Source: Paracoccaceae bacterium (lineage in GTDB: Bacteria > Pseudomonadota > Alphaproteobacteria > Rhodobacterales > Rhodobacteraceae). Taken from it: 64,000 nt of DNA. How positions within the stretch are numbered: the stretch's first letter is position 1; each line of letters opens with the position of its first letter. The notes under the pieces are model-generated. The model was given only the letters and a program-made list of their open reading frames with translations. It did not search any database and was not told where the DNA came from. Where the stretch lies: NCBI GenBank assembly GCA_020446815.1, contig JAGRDY010000034.1, positions 1 through 64,000 on the forward strand, written 5' to 3'. Made by a program: the position numbers and the translations under genes. Positions 24,568 through 34,464 of this stretch are shown here, in pieces.

Positions 24568-25626
24568 TCAGTTCTGCGCAAGCGCCACGGTCTTGAGAAT
24601 GGCAAAGCAGGGCGAGCGGGCTTCGAGGCCCAGCGCCGCCACCGACCGCTGGGTGATACGGGCCCGCAGCGGGACGCCGCCACAAGACAGGGCCAGATCG
24701 GCCGAAACACCCCGAGCGTCGATACCGGTGACGATGGCCGGCAGGATGTTGAGCGCGCTGAGCCCAGTGGGCCGTTGCCTGGCAACGATCACGTCGCGCG
24801 CGCGAATGAACAGCCGGACATCCGCGCCGGTTCGTCCGGCCGGTTCGGGGCTCAGGATCGTGCCGCCGGGAAATTCGAGCCTGCACAGCCCGTCCGCGGT
24901 CATCCCGCAAACCCGCGCGGAGATCAGGCAGCCCGGCTCGGTCGCGCTGAAATCCCGTGATGCGATGGCGGCATTGAGAATTTCCGTCGCCGGGCCAAAG
25001 CCGATGGCCCGCCCCTCCGATAGGCTCAGAACATTGGTGGCGAGCCGCGCCACTTCGGCAGTGTCATGGCTGACATAAAGGATCGGGATTTTGGCGTCAT
25101 CGCGCAGGTTTTCTATTTGAGTCAATATGGTTGCGCGGCGTTTTTGATCAAGCGCGGAAAGCGGTTCATCCATCAGGATGATCTGTGGGCCGCTGAGCAG
25201 CGCACGGGCAAGCGCGACGCGCTGCGCCTCACCACCGGACAAGGCCGTCGTCCGGCGCCCCAGCAGGGAGCCAAGGTCGAACCGGTCGACCGCTGCCGCA
25301 ACTGCCGCCATTTGCCCCGACCGCCGCGCGGCATATTCAAGATTGCCCGCGACGTCGAGATGGGCAAACAGCCGGGGTTGTTGAAACACCGTCGCCACGC
25401 GTCTCTTGTGCGGCGGGACAAATTGCCGGCCTTGATCCCAGACGGTGCCGGCATAAGCCAGCCGTCCGCCGGCGCGCTGAAATCCGGCGATGACGCGCAG
25501 CAAGGTGCTTTTGCCCGAACCGCTTGGGCCGAAAACGGCGGTCAGGCCGCTTAGGGGAAGCGCGCGATCGAGTTCGAGCGTGAAGTCGCCCTGGGTCAGG
25601 CTTATGCGCAAATTCAGGGTGGTCAT
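24568..25626 (-). CDS. modC: Molybdate ABC transporter ATP-binding protein
   Basis: 352-residue ATPase of the molybdate importer. Walker A GPSGSGKST, Q-loop VFQQPRLF, signature ALSGGEAQRVALARALL, Walker B IILMDEPLSALD and the H-loop YVSHDTAEV are in order. The C-terminal 70 residues form a TOBE/MOP domain (LSALNILPAIVTGI, PLRARITQRSVAALGL), which binds molybdate and is diagnostic for ModC. It overlaps modB by 4 nt. Last gene of modABC. Confidence 0.96.
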   Translation of the reverse strand: MTTLNLRISLTQGDFTLELDRALPLSGLTAVFGPSGSGKSTLLRVIAGFQRAGGRLAYAGTVWDQGRQFVPPHKRRVATVFQQPRLFAHLDVAGNLEYAARRSGQMAAVAAAVDRFDLGSLLGRRTTALSGGEAQRVALARALLSGPQIILMDEPLSALDQKRRATILTQIENLRDDAKIPILYVSHDTAEVARLATNVLSLSEGRAIGFGPATEILNAAIASRDFSATEPGCLISARVCGMTADGLCRLEFPGGTILSPEPAGRTGADVRLFIRARDVIVARQRPTGLSALNILPAIVTGIDARGVSADLALSCGGVPLRARITQRSVAALGLEARSPCFAILKTVALAQN

Positions 25627-26300
25627 GCGCCCCCTCCGTCCGTGCGCCCGTTGACCGAATAAAGCGCCAGAAGGGTGAGGAAGGCAAACGCCAGCAAAAG
25701 CCCGGACATCAGATGCGCCGATGCGTAATCCAGCGTCTCTACCTGTTCGTAGATGGCGATGGAAATCACCCGCGTTTCACCGGGAATATTGCCGCCAACC
25801 ATCAACACGATGCCGAATTCGCCGATCGTATGCGCGAAGGTCAGGACCATCGCTGTCAGATAGCCGCGCAGGGTCAGCGGGGCGATGACCGAAAGGAAGG
25901 CATCGAGCGGGCCGGCCCCGAGGCTCGCGGCGGCCTCTGCCGGGGCGCTGCCCAGCGCTTTGAACGCGGCCTGCAGGGGTTGAACCGCGAAGGGCAGCGA
26001 ATAGACAAGCGAAGCGATGACCAGCCCGGCGAAGGAAAAGGTCAGGCTGTGGCCGGTCGCGGTCAGCCAAAATGCGCCGAGCGGCGCGTTCGGGTTGAAG
26101 GCCAGCAAGAGATAGAACCCCAGAACCGTCGGCGGCAGGACCAGGGGCAGGGCGGTGATCGCCTCGACCACGGGGCGCAGCCGCGACCCGCTTCGGGCCA
26201 GCCACAGCGCGAGCGGCGTTGCCAGCACCAGTAACAGGACAGTGACCGTCGCGGCCAGTTTCAGCGTCAGCCAGAGAGGGGCCAGATCGGGCGCGCTCAT
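25623..26300 (-). CDS. modB: Molybdate ABC transporter permease
   Basis: 225-residue inner-membrane permease with five to six hydrophobic segments. The cytoplasmic EAA-type loop, where the ATPase docks, is EAAASLGAGPLDAFLSVIAPL. The sequence PLVLPPTVLGFYLL is a familiar ModB stretch, as is HTIGEFGIVLMVGGNIPGETR. ATGA overlaps join it to modA upstream and modC downstream, so the three are translated together. Confidence 0.96.
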   Translation of the reverse strand: MSAPDLAPLWLTLKLAATVTVLLLVLATPLALWLARSGSRLRPVVEAITALPLVLPPTVLGFYLLLAFNPNAPLGAFWLTATGHSLTFSFAGLVIASLVYSLPFAVQPLQAAFKALGSAPAEAAASLGAGPLDAFLSVIAPLTLRGYLTAMVLTFAHTIGEFGIVLMVGGNIPGETRVISIAIYEQVETLDYASAHLMSGLLLAFAFLTLLALYSVNGRTDGGGA

Positions 26301-27037
26301 GGTGTTGCCCGATAGCCCGAATTGCGGATCCGGTCGCGAACCGGCCTTGTGCGCAGATAATCGAGAAAACCGATGGCCGCCGGGTTGTCCTGGCCGTGGC
26401 GCAACAGGATCGCGTCCTGCAGGATCGGGTCGTGAAGGGTGGCGGGAACAGGCCAGACCATCCGTTCGGCGGGTGCGGCGTCGAACAGGTTCGAGGCCGC
26501 GACAAAGCCTGCGTCGGCGGCCCCGCTTTGCACCATGGCGAAGGCTTGGGCGACATTCTCGGCGGTCACGATCCTGTCGTGCAATTCCTCATATAATTTC
26601 ATATTGACAATGCTTTGCAGCGCGGCCTTGCCATACGGCGCGAGCTTGGGATTGGCGATTGCGACCTGGCGCGCCCCGCGCAGGGTCTCGGCGATGTCAG
26701 CGGATGGATCCGTGGGGCGATGCGCCCAAAGCACGAGCGTGCCGATGGCATAGGTGAACCGGCTGCCGGGGGCCGCCAGGCTGGTCTCGGCCAAACGGGC
26801 GGGCGTCGCGGCGTCGGCCGACAGAAAGGCATCGAAGGGCGCACCCGCCGCGATCTGGGCATAGAGTTTGCCGGTGGATCCGGGGATGACCACGACATCA
26901 TGGCCGCTTGCCGCGTTGAATGCCTCGGCCAGGGTTCCGGCCAGGGCGGCGAAGTTGCTGGCCACCGCGATGCGCGCCGTTTCGGCGCTGGCCGGCCAGC
27001 CGAGCAGCAGGGCCAAAAAAATCAAGGCTAGACGCAT
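26297..27037 (-). CDS. modA: Molybdate-binding periplasmic protein
   Basis: 246-residue solute-binding protein with a signal peptide (LALIFLALLLGWPASA). The mature protein starts ETARIAVASNFAALAGTLAEAF, and GSTGKLYAQIAAGAPFDAFLSAD contains the serine and backbone contacts that bind molybdate or tungstate in ModA. A Mo-box lies just upstream. The gene overlaps modB by 4 nt. Confidence 0.95.
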   Translation of the reverse strand: MRLALIFLALLLGWPASAETARIAVASNFAALAGTLAEAFNAASGHDVVVIPGSTGKLYAQIAAGAPFDAFLSADAATPARLAETSLAAPGSRFTYAIGTLVLWAHRPTDPSADIAETLRGARQVAIANPKLAPYGKAALQSIVNMKLYEELHDRIVTAENVAQAFAMVQSGAADAGFVAASNLFDAAPAERMVWPVPATLHDPILQDAILLRHGQDNPAAIGFLDYLRTRPVRDRIRNSGYRATP

Positions 27038-27048
27038 TTTGAAACTCT

Positions 27049-27072
27049 CGTTATGTCCGAATGGAGATAACG
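27049..27072. promoter_or_regulatory. Mo-box (ModE operator) upstream of modA
   Basis: Perfect inverted repeat CGTTAT-N12-ATAACG between modE and modA, 12 bp upstream of the modA start. It fits the Mo-box arms to which molybdate-loaded ModE proteins bind to shut down modABC. Confidence 0.78.
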
Positions 27073-27096
27073 GAATTGCCTATGCGCGGGCAAGGG

Positions 27097-27483
27097 TTAT
27101 TTGTTCGGCTGCGGGTGGCATATCGTTGCCAGTTCCGCCAGTTCGGTCTCGACCGCGCTGGCGGCGGTTGACTGCATCTGACGAAACAGCGCCAGCACCC
27201 GGTGTCCCATCGGCGTCAGGGCGGCGCCGCCATGGGCCGCCCCGCCGCGGCTTGCGTTGACCAGGGGTTCGGCAAACATCCTGTTGAGCACCTCGACCAG
27301 CCCCCAGGCACGCTTGTAGCTCATGCCCATGCGCTTTCCGGCCGCGGAGATCGATCCGGTCTGATCAATGAATTGCAGCAGATCCGCCTTGCCGGGGCCC
27401 AGCCAGTCGCCGCCCTGCACGACGACGCGCAATTTGAGGCCGGCGGTCGGGCCTGGGCGGGCGGAAGGGGGCAGTCTTGTCAT
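27097..27483 (-). CDS. modE: ModE-type molybdate-dependent regulator (short form)
   Basis: 128-residue LysR-like winged-helix protein: DLLQFIDQTGSISAAGKRMGMSYKRAWGLVEVLN is the ModE DNA-binding domain and ends in the characteristic RGGAAHGGAALTPMGHRVL. The C-terminal MOP (molybdate-binding) domains of E. coli ModE are absent, as in the short HTH-only ModE proteins of several alphaproteobacteria, so how it senses metal is open. It lies 59 nt upstream of modA with a Mo-box between. Confidence 0.9.
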   Translation of the reverse strand: MTRLPPSARPGPTAGLKLRVVVQGGDWLGPGKADLLQFIDQTGSISAAGKRMGMSYKRAWGLVEVLNRMFAEPLVNASRGGAAHGGAALTPMGHRVLALFRQMQSTAASAVETELAELATICHPQPNK

Positions 27484-27511
27484 GTCCTGAACCGGAGTTG
27501 ATGCGGTTTTC

Positions 27512-28921
27512 CTAGAATTCGGGGGGGCGCCGCGACGGCCAGTCCGTCGCCTGATGATACGCCTGGCCGAGGCCGAGAACAGCGCTGTCGCCGCCCGTCG
27601 GTCCGAAAAGCTGCACGCCCATCGGCAGGCCGTTGTCGCCAAAGCCGGCGGGCATCCCCAGGCAGGGCAGCCCGGCCAGACTGACCGGGACAACCACCTC
27701 CATCCAGCGGTGATAGGTATCGAGAGCATGCCCGTTGATGGATGTCGGATGCCGCCACCCGGCCGGAAAGGGCCAGACCTGAGCCGATGGCAGGGCGAGC
27801 GCATCAAAGCGCTGGAACAGCCGCGCGGCCGTGGCGTACCACTGCGATCTTGTCTTGCTGGCCTGATAGACTTCGCTGGCCGTCAGCCCGCGGCCCTGCT
27901 CGATTTCCCAAAGGGTTTCGGGTTTGATGAGGGCGCGCTTGGCCGGATCGTCGTAAAGGGTCCGTTTCGAGCCGGCGTTGAGCATCGCGCGCAGGGTGAT
28001 CCAGCTGTGCCACAGCTCTTCGGCCGGAAACGGTGCCGGAACCGGTTCGACAATTGCACCGAGACCTTCGATAACCTCCAGCGCCGCCTCGCAGCACGCC
28101 AGAATTCCCGGTTCGATCTGATAGGCGCCGCCCCAGTCGGCAAGCCAGCCGATGCGTTTGCCCCTGATGGGGGTGTCAAGATGTTCGGTGAACGATTGGC
28201 CGGGGCGGCCGAACGGGGTTTGCGGGTTCGGCCCGGCAAGGACGCCCAGCAGATGCGCCAGATCCTCGACCGTTCGGGCCATGGGGCCATCGGTCGCCAG
28301 GGTGGCCATGAACGTGTCGTCGCCGGCATCGGGCGGGATCAGCCCCCAGCTTGGGCGGAACCCGTAGACGTTGCAAAACGCCGACGGGTTGCGCAGCGAC
28401 CCCATCGCGTCGGAACCGTCCGCCACCGGAACCAGCCGCGCGGCCAGCGCCGCCGCCGCGCCGCCCGATGATCCGCCCGCGCTGCGCGACAGCGCATAGG
28501 GGTTTAGCGTCGTCCCGTGAACGGGGTTGAAACTGTGTGATCCGTGGCCCCATTCGGGGGTGTTGGTCTTGCCGATGAAAATCGCCCCCGCCGCCCGCAG
28601 CCGCGCGGCCAGCAGATCGTCATTGTCAGGCACATGATCGGCGAAAAGCGGCGAGCCGTGGGTTGTCCGCAACCCTCTTGTCTCCACCAGATCCTTGACC
28701 GCGAAGGGAAGCCCGTGCAGCCAGCCCCGCGGCGGGGCCCTGTCGGCTGCCTCGGCCTCGTTCATCAGTTCGCTGCGCGGCCGCAGCGAAACGATGGCGT
28801 TGATTGCGGGGTTCTGCGCCTCGATGCGATCAAGGAAGGCGGCCATGATTGCGGCCGAGGTGACCGATTCGCTGGCCAGCATCCGCGACAGCCGGGCGGC
28901 GGAAAGATCAGTCAGGTTCAA
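27512..28921 (-). CDS. Amidase (amidase-signature family)
   Basis: About 469-residue amidase-signature hydrolase. The Ser-cisSer-Lys triad is present: Lys in LPFAVKDLVETRG, the Gly/Ser-rich block SRSAGGSSGGAAAALAARLVPVADGSD with both serines. A C-terminal stretch (PFPAGWRHPTSINGH, AGLPCLGMPAGFG) is conserved in the AtzF/GatA-like group. The start is uncertain: TTG at 28921 (LNLTDLSAARLSRML) fits the family's N terminus, but no ribosome-binding site is visible; GTG at 29050 would add 43 unconserved residues. Substrate unknown. modE follows 28 nt downstream, so both may share a transcript. Confidence 0.85.
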   Translation of the reverse strand: MNLTDLSAARLSRMLASESVTSAAIMAAFLDRIEAQNPAINAIVSLRPRSELMNEAEAADRAPPRGWLHGLPFAVKDLVETRGLRTTHGSPLFADHVPDNDDLLAARLRAAGAIFIGKTNTPEWGHGSHSFNPVHGTTLNPYALSRSAGGSSGGAAAALAARLVPVADGSDAMGSLRNPSAFCNVYGFRPSWGLIPPDAGDDTFMATLATDGPMARTVEDLAHLLGVLAGPNPQTPFGRPGQSFTEHLDTPIRGKRIGWLADWGGAYQIEPGILACCEAALEVIEGLGAIVEPVPAPFPAEELWHSWITLRAMLNAGSKRTLYDDPAKRALIKPETLWEIEQGRGLTASEVYQASKTRSQWYATAARLFQRFDALALPSAQVWPFPAGWRHPTSINGHALDTYHRWMEVVVPVSLAGLPCLGMPAGFGDNGLPMGVQLFGPTGGDSAVLGLGQAYHQATDWPSRRPPEF

Positions 28922-29113
28922 TTTTGCGGGCTCGCGTTGTTGGCACCGGCGCAGCCTGCCACGATCTTTCGGGTTTGACCAGTTGGCACATTCGGCCGGC
29001 CGATGGCGGCGGAAAGGTCTGCGGCCCTTGCAGCCCCCGGATCGTGCCACTAAGACTTGGCTAAGTTTCTACGCGTAAGCATCCGAACCGGGACAGGCAG
29101 CAGGCAGGCGAAC

Positions 29114-29746
29114 ATGAAAGATCCGATCGACACCTATATGAACACGCTCGTGCCGATGGTGGTTGAGCAAACCTCGCGCGGCGAACGTGCCTATGACATT
29201 TATTCGCGGCTGCTCAAGGAGCGGATCATCTTCGTGTCGGGTCCGGTGCATGACGGCATGTCGACGCTGATCTGTGCCCAGCTTCTGTTTCTGGAGGCGG
29301 AAAACCCCTCGAAAGAGATCGCCATGTATATCAATTCGCCCGGTGGCGTGGTGACAAGCGGCTTGTCCGTCTATGACACGATGCAATACATCCGCCCCAA
29401 GATATCGACGCTGGTCATCGGGCAGGCCGCCTCGATGGGGTCGTTGCTCTTGACGGCGGGTGAAAAGGGGATGCGCTTCAGCCTGCCCAATTCGCGCATC
29501 ATGGTGCATCAGCCTTCGGGCGGCTATCAGGGGCAGGCGACGGATATCATGATCCACGCCCAGGAAACCCAGAAGCTGAAGGACCGTCTGAACCAGATCT
29601 ATGGCAAACATACCGGCCAGACGGTCAAGAAAGTCGAAGCCGCGCTGGAGCGCGACAACTTCATGGCGCCCGACGAAGCCAAGGAATGGGGCCTGATCGA
29701 CGAAATTCTCGAGGCGCGCACACCGCTTGACGATGATGCAAAGTGA
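29114..29746 (+). CDS. clpP: ATP-dependent Clp protease proteolytic subunit
   Basis: 210-residue serine peptidase that forms the tetradecameric chamber of ClpXP/ClpAP. The catalytic triad is Ser107 (GQAASMGS), His132 ([10 protein letters not shown]) and Asp181 (ERDNFM). INSPGGVV is the substrate-binding loop. The ATG at 29114 begins the conserved N terminus ([19 protein letters not shown]). clpX follows 133 nt downstream, the usual arrangement. Confidence 0.97.
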   Translation: MKDPIDTYMNTLVPMVVEQTSRGERAYDIYSRLLKERIIFVSGPVHDGMSTLICAQLLFLEAENPSKEIAMYINSPGGVVTSGLSVYDTMQYIRPKISTLVIGQAASMGSLLLTAGEKGMRFSLPNSRIMVHQPSGGYQGQATDIMIHAQETQKLKDRLNQIYGKHTGQTVKKVEAALERDNFMAPDEAKEWGLIDEILEARTPLDDDAK

Positions 29747-29879
29747 GACACAGGATTATGACACGAACGGGATTTTTGGCATTTTTGGATTGTGATGCGG
29801 GGGGCGCTGCCCTAATCTTGTCTCAAATGGCGGTTCTAAAGGCGCGGGCGATGAATCAGACGTTCCGCAGAGGGTGACG

Positions 29880-31151
29880 ATGGCAACTAACTCCAGCAGT
29901 GGCGACAGCAAGAATACGCTCTATTGTTCGTTTTGCGGCAAGAGCCAGCACGAGGTGCGCAAACTGATCGCGGGCCCGACGGTGTTCATTTGCGATGAAT
30001 GCGTCGAATTGTGCATGGACATCATCCGCGAGGAAACCAAGACCACCGGGCTGAAAACGGCCGATGGCGTGCCGACCCCGCGCGAGATATGCAAGGTTCT
30101 CGACGATTATGTGATTGGCCAGATTCATGCGAAACGGGTCTTGTCGGTGGCCGTGCATAACCATTACAAGCGCCTGAATCACGCGGCCAAATCGCCTGAA
30201 ATCGAACTGGCCAAGTCGAATATCCTGCTGATCGGGCCGACCGGCTGCGGCAAGACGCTTCTGGCGCAGACGCTGGCGCGGATTCTCGATGTTCCCTTCA
30301 CCATGGCCGACGCCACGACACTGACCGAAGCAGGATATGTCGGCGAGGATGTCGAGAACATCATTCTCAAGCTCCTGCAGGCAAGCGAATACAATGTCGA
30401 ACGTGCCCAGCGCGGCATCGTCTATATCGACGAGGTCGACAAGATCACCCGCAAGTCGGACAACCCGTCGATCACCCGTGATGTTTCGGGCGAAGGTGTG
30501 CAGCAGGCGCTTTTGAAGATCATGGAGGGCACCGTGGCCTCGGTGCCGCCGCAGGGCGGGCGCAAACACCCGCAACAGGAATTCCTGCAGGTCGACACCA
30601 CCAACATCCTGTTCGTCTGCGGCGGGGCGTTTGCCGGGCTCGAAAAGATCATTGCCCAGCGGGGCAAAGGCTCGGCGATAGGGTTTGGCGCCGAAGTCAA
30701 GGACCCCGATGCGCGCGGGGTGGGCGATTTGCTGGGCGACCTGGAGCCGGAGGATTTGCTGAAATTCGGCCTGATCCCGGAATTCGTCGGCCGCTTGCCG
30801 GTTGTCGCCACGCTGACCGATCTGGATGAAGAGGCGCTGGTAACGATCCTGACCCAGCCCAAGAATGCCCTGGTCAAGCAGTACCAGCGGCTTTTCGATA
30901 TCGAAGGGGTCAAGCTGACCTTCACCGCCGACGCATTGATTGCGATCGCCAAGCGCGCGATCAAACGCAAGACCGGCGCGCGCGGGCTGCGGTCGATCAT
31001 GGAAGACATTCTTCTGGACACGATGTTCGAACTGCCCGGAATGTCATCCGTCGAGGAAGTCGTGGTCAATGAAGAGGCTGTCGATTCCGGTGTGAAGCCC
31101 TTGCTCATTCACGCCAATGCCAAGGGCGACAAGGCCGCAACGGCGGGATAA
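29880..31151 (+). CDS. clpX: ATP-dependent Clp protease ATP-binding subunit ClpX
   Basis: 423-residue AAA+ unfoldase. The N-terminal zinc-binding domain has four cysteines ([18 protein letters not shown]). Walker A is GPTGCGKT at 119-126, Walker [10 protein letters not shown], and [13 protein letters not shown] is the pore-adjacent conserved block; the IGF-type loop for ClpP contact is [16 protein letters not shown] precedes the ATG at 29880. It recognises ssrA-tagged and other substrates; in alphaproteobacteria ClpXP also drives cell-cycle proteolysis. Confidence 0.97.
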   Translation: MATNSSSGDSKNTLYCSFCGKSQHEVRKLIAGPTVFICDECVELCMDIIREETKTTGLKTADGVPTPREICKVLDDYVIGQIHAKRVLSVAVHNHYKRLNHAAKSPEIELAKSNILLIGPTGCGKTLLAQTLARILDVPFTMADATTLTEAGYVGEDVENIILKLLQASEYNVERAQRGIVYIDEVDKITRKSDNPSITRDVSGEGVQQALLKIMEGTVASVPPQGGRKHPQQEFLQVDTTNILFVCGGAFAGLEKIIAQRGKGSAIGFGAEVKDPDARGVGDLLGDLEPEDLLKFGLIPEFVGRLPVVATLTDLDEEALVTILTQPKNALVKQYQRLFDIEGVKLTFTADALIAIAKRAIKRKTGARGLRSIMEDILLDTMFELPGMSSVEEVVVNEEAVDSGVKPLLIHANAKGDKAATAG

Positions 31152-31273
31152 GCGGCATTTCCTTCAATCCGGCTGGATTGGCGGCAAGCGGCAATTCTCG
31201 TTTGTTCACGCGTTCGCTCTGGACCTCCTGCGGGGCTGCGCTATAAGGAAACCGGAATTCTCGGAGGGTTGCC

Positions 31274-31648
31274 ATGAAATTTCTGCTTCGCTTGCTGATT
31301 TGGTGGAACAGCCAGACGCTCGGCACCCAGATTTTTACCTGGCGCAGGGGTCAGAAGGTTGGCGAAGACGCGCAGGGAAATGTCTTTTATCAGACCCGTG
31401 ACGGCAAGCGGCGCTGGGTGATCTACAACGGCGAATGCGAAGCGTCGCGCATCAGCCCCGACTGGCACGGCTGGCTGCATTTCACCTGGGATGAGCCGCC
31501 CGAAAGATCCGCGCTCAGGCACAAGACCTGGGAAAAACCGCATCAGGAAAACCTGACCGGATCGGCGCTGGCCTATGCTCCGGCGGGGTCGATCCGCCGT
31601 TCGGTACGCGGCACGCGCCAGGACTACGAAGCCTGGACACCGGAATAA
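31274..31648 (+). CDS. NDUFA12-family complex I accessory subunit
   Basis: 124-residue homologue of the mitochondrial accessory subunit NDUFA12 (B17.2): [27 protein letters not shown], then [25 protein letters not shown] and a C-terminal Arg-rich tail. Alphaproteobacterial complex I carries this subunit at its matrix arm. GGAGG precedes the ATG. It is followed after 3 nt by an MlaD-like gene, the order seen in many alphaproteobacteria, so the three genes probably form one operon. Confidence 0.95.
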   Translation: MKFLLRLLIWWNSQTLGTQIFTWRRGQKVGEDAQGNVFYQTRDGKRRWVIYNGECEASRISPDWHGWLHFTWDEPPERSALRHKTWEKPHQENLTGSALAYAPAGSIRRSVRGTRQDYEAWTPE

Positions 31649-31651
31649 ACG

Positions 31652-32125
31652 ATGTCGGAAAGCGCCACAGAAGTCGTGACCGGTGCCGGTGTCCTGGCCG
31701 TAGCGCTGGGCTTTCTGGTGTTCGCGGGCCAAGGTATCGGCCTGACCGGCGGGGGCGACCATTACGAACTGACCGCCAGTTTCCGTTCCGTCGAAGGCGT
31801 TTCGGTGGGTACGGACGTGCGGCTTGCCGGGGTCAAGATCGGCACGGTGACATCGCTGGCGCTGAACCCGCAAAGCTTTTTCGCGGATGCCACCATCACC
31901 GTCAAGAACGGCGTCAACATCCCGGACGATTCGACGATTCTGGTGACTTCCGAAGGCCTTCTGGGCGGATCCTTCGTGGAAATCCTGCCCGGAGGCAGCC
32001 CCGATGATCTCGCGCCCGGGCAGGAAATCGAAGACACGCAGGGCGCTGTCAGCCTGATCGCACTTCTGATGAAGTTCGTCGGGGCGGCCGCGGGCAATGG
32101 CGACGCCGCATCCACAACGCAATGA
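31652..32125 (+). CDS. mlaD: MlaD-family lipid-transport protein
   Basis: 157-residue MCE-domain protein. An N-terminal membrane anchor (TGAGVLAVALGFLVFAG) is followed by one MCE domain: YELTASFRSVEGVSVGTDVRLAGVKIGTV, then GGSFVEILPGG. MlaD hexamers pass phospholipids across the periplasm as part of the MlaFEDB transporter. The other mla genes are not here. It is squeezed between the NDUFA12 gene and a DUF2155 gene, with a 4-nt ATGA overlap to the latter. Confidence 0.92.
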   Translation: MSESATEVVTGAGVLAVALGFLVFAGQGIGLTGGGDHYELTASFRSVEGVSVGTDVRLAGVKIGTVTSLALNPQSFFADATITVKNGVNIPDDSTILVTSEGLLGGSFVEILPGGSPDDLAPGQEIEDTQGAVSLIALLMKFVGAAAGNGDAASTTQ

Positions 32126-32484
32126 AGCGCAATTTGACAGGCGCCGCCCTTGCCGTTTGCGCAGGAATGGCGGCCCATGCTCAGCAAGCCGAAAGCGCAT
32201 CGGGCGCGGCCTTGCGGTGGCTCGACAAGGTGTCGGGGGTGACGACCGAAATCAAGATGGCCATCGGCCAGACGATGGAAATGGGCCGGTTGGAGGTAAC
32301 GCTGTCGGACTGCCGCTTTCCGAGCGAAGACCCGAGTTCAGATGCCTATGCCCATCTGACGGTTTCGGACCCGGAAGACGGCCGGACGATCTTTGCGGGA
32401 TGGATGATCGCATCGAGCCCGGCGCTGAGCGCGCTCGACGACCCGCGCTATGATATCTGGGTGCAACGCTGCATCAGCAACTGA
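32122..32484 (+). CDS. DUF2155 exported protein
   Basis: 120-residue protein with a signal peptide (LTGAALAVCAGMAAHAQQ). The mature part contains LRWLDKVSGVTTEIKMAIGQTMEMGRLEVTLSDCRFP and TIFAGWMIASSPALSALDDPRYDIWVQRC, the hallmarks of DUF2155, a family of unknown function next to complex I/mla genes in alphaproteobacteria. Two conserved cysteines could form a disulfide. It overlaps mlaD by 4 nt, and its last 37 nt overlap the convergent aat gene. Confidence 0.88.
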   Translation: MKRNLTGAALAVCAGMAAHAQQAESASGAALRWLDKVSGVTTEIKMAIGQTMEMGRLEVTLSDCRFPSEDPSSDAYAHLTVSDPEDGRTIFAGWMIASSPALSALDDPRYDIWVQRCISN

Positions 32485-33089
32485 GCGGTGGGCAGCGCGC
32501 GCGGCGCCCTGAAATCCCCGGCTTTCGACAGTGCTTCGGCCAGCAGCACCCGGTAGTCGGCGCGCGGTATTTCGATGGCCCCGAGTGAGGCCAGATGCGG
32601 CGTCAGGAATTGCGTATCAAAAAGAGAAAACCCCGTCATCCGCAGATGGTCGACCAGATAGGCCAGGGCGATCTTCGAGGCATCCCTTCGCACGGAAAAC
32701 ATGCTTTCGCCAAAGAATGCCCCCCCCAGGGTTATGCCAAACACACCGCCGGCCAGCACGCCATCCTGCCAAACCTCAAGCGATTGGGCGTGGCCGCGCC
32801 GATGCAGGTCATCATAGTGGCGGGCAAGCGGCGCGTTGATCCAGGTATCGGGCCGTGCCGCGCAGGCGCGCACCACATCGGCGAAGGCCGTGTTGATGCG
32901 GATTTCAAAGCGTTGCTGCAATATCCTGCGCCGCAAGGACCGCGATATGTGAAAGCCATCCAGCGGAAAGATGCCGCGCTGGCGCGGATCGACCCAATGG
33001 AGCCGGTCGTCCTCTCGGCTTTCGGCCATCGGGAAAATGCCTTGCGCATATCCCGATAGCAAAAGTTCTGCCGTCAGTTCGCGGGGCAT
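32448..33089 (-). CDS. aat: Leucyl/phenylalanyl-tRNA--protein transferase
   Basis: 213-residue transferase that adds Leu or Phe to N-terminal Lys/Arg of proteins, making them N-end-rule substrates of ClpAPS. Conserved stretches: LLSGYAQGIFPMAES, WVDPRQRGIFPLDGFHISRSL, SLEVWQDGVLAGGVFGITLGGAFFGESMFS and FDTQFLTPHLASLGA. The ATG at 33089 is the start of the conserved N terminus. It lies 17 nt after accC on the same strand. Its 3' end overlaps the convergent DUF2155 gene by 37 nt. Confidence 0.95.
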   Translation of the reverse strand: MPRELTAELLLSGYAQGIFPMAESREDDRLHWVDPRQRGIFPLDGFHISRSLRRRILQQRFEIRINTAFADVVRACAARPDTWINAPLARHYDDLHRRGHAQSLEVWQDGVLAGGVFGITLGGAFFGESMFSVRRDASKIALAYLVDHLRMTGFSLFDTQFLTPHLASLGAIEIPRADYRVLLAEALSKAGDFRAPRALPTAQLLMQRCTQIS

Positions 33090-33106
33090 GGCAGCGGCTT
33101 TCCGCG

Positions 33107-34456
33107 CTATTGCCCGAAAGTGCGCGCCAGCCATTTCTCCAGCCAGTGGATCGAATAGTTCCCGGTCAGGATGTCTTCTTCTTCCAGCAAGCCGTGAAAA
33201 AGCGGAATCGTCGTATCGACCCCATCGACGATCAGTTCCGACAAGGCCCGTTTCAGCCGCGCCAGCGCTTCGGGCCGATCACGGCCATGGACGATCAATT
33301 TGCCGATCAGGCTATCGTAATAAGGAGGTATCGAATAGCCGTCATAAAGTGCCGAATCGATCCGCACGCCCAGCCCGCCGGGGGCATGATACTGGGTGAT
33401 CTTGCCGGGGCAGGGCGAAAAGGTCGGCAGTTTTTCGGCATTGATGCGCACTTCGATGGCGTGCCCGTTCACCGCGAGTTCATCCTGGGCGAACGACATC
33501 GGCAGACCCTCTGCCACACGGATCTGTTCGCGCACCAGATCGACACCGAAAATCGCCTCGGTGACGGGGTGTTCGACCTGAAGGCGTGTGTTCATCTCGA
33601 TGAAATAGAACGCGCCTTCCTCATACAGAAATTCGATGGTGCCGGCGCCCGCATAGCCGATGGCCGCCACCGCGTCCGCGCAGGTCTTGCCGATCCGGGC
33701 GCGTGTTGCCGCATCGATCGCCGGGCCGGGCGCTTCCTCGAACACCTTCTGGTGGCGGCGTTGCAGCGAACAGTCCCGTTCGCCCAGATGGACCGCACCG
33801 CCCTTGCCGTCGCCAAAGACCTGCACCTCGATATGGCGCGGGTTCTGGAGGTATTTTTCCATATAGCATTCGTCATTGCCAAAGGCGGCCTTGGATTCGG
33901 CGCGCGCGGTGCGGAATGCGATTTCCAGATCGTCTTCGCCTTGCGCCACCTTCATGCCGCGTCCGCCGCCACCGGCGGTGGCCTTGATGATCACCGGATA
34001 GCCGATGTCGCGGGCGACTTTCCTGGCCTGGGCCACGTCGGCGATGCCGCCGTCCGATCCCGGAACGCAAGGCACGCCGAGCTTCTTCATGGTGTCCTTG
34101 GCAGTGATCTTGTCGCCCATGATACGGATATGGGCCGCCGATGGCCCGATGAAGGTGATGCCGTGATCTTCCAGCGCCTGAACGAAATTGGCGTTTTCCG
34201 ACAAGAATCCGTAACCCGGATGGATGGCCTGCGCGCCGGTGATTTCGCAGGCCGAAATGATCGCGGGCACATTCAGATAGCTATGCGCCGAAGGGTTGGG
34301 GCCGATGCAGACGGATTCGTCGGCCATCCTTACATGCATCGCATCGGAATCGGCGGTTGAATGCACGGCGACCGATCTGATGCCCATTTCGCGGGCCGCG
34401 CGGATCACCCGCAGCGCGATTTCACCCCGATTGGCGATGAGAATCTTTTCGAACAT
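33107..34456 (-). CDS. accC: Biotin carboxylase of acetyl-CoA carboxylase
   Basis: 449-residue ATP-grasp enzyme that carboxylates the biotin of AccB, the first step of fatty-acid synthesis. [21 protein letters not shown] opens the preATP-grasp domain; [12 protein letters not shown] is the ATP-binding glycine loop; [32 protein letters not shown] and the biotin-carboxylase C-domain (VRINAEKLP) follow. The ATG at 34456 begins the conserved N terminus. It is 8 nt after accB; aat follows. Confidence 0.97.
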   Translation of the reverse strand: MFEKILIANRGEIALRVIRAAREMGIRSVAVHSTADSDAMHVRMADESVCIGPNPSAHSYLNVPAIISACEITGAQAIHPGYGFLSENANFVQALEDHGITFIGPSAAHIRIMGDKITAKDTMKKLGVPCVPGSDGGIADVAQARKVARDIGYPVIIKATAGGGGRGMKVAQGEDDLEIAFRTARAESKAAFGNDECYMEKYLQNPRHIEVQVFGDGKGGAVHLGERDCSLQRRHQKVFEEAPGPAIDAATRARIGKTCADAVAAIGYAGAGTIEFLYEEGAFYFIEMNTRLQVEHPVTEAIFGVDLVREQIRVAEGLPMSFAQDELAVNGHAIEVRINAEKLPTFSPCPGKITQYHAPGGLGVRIDSALYDGYSIPPYYDSLIGKLIVHGRDRPEALARLKRALSELIVDGVDTTIPLFHGLLEEEDILTGNYSIHWLEKWLARTFGQ

Positions 34457-34464
34457 GGCCCGCC

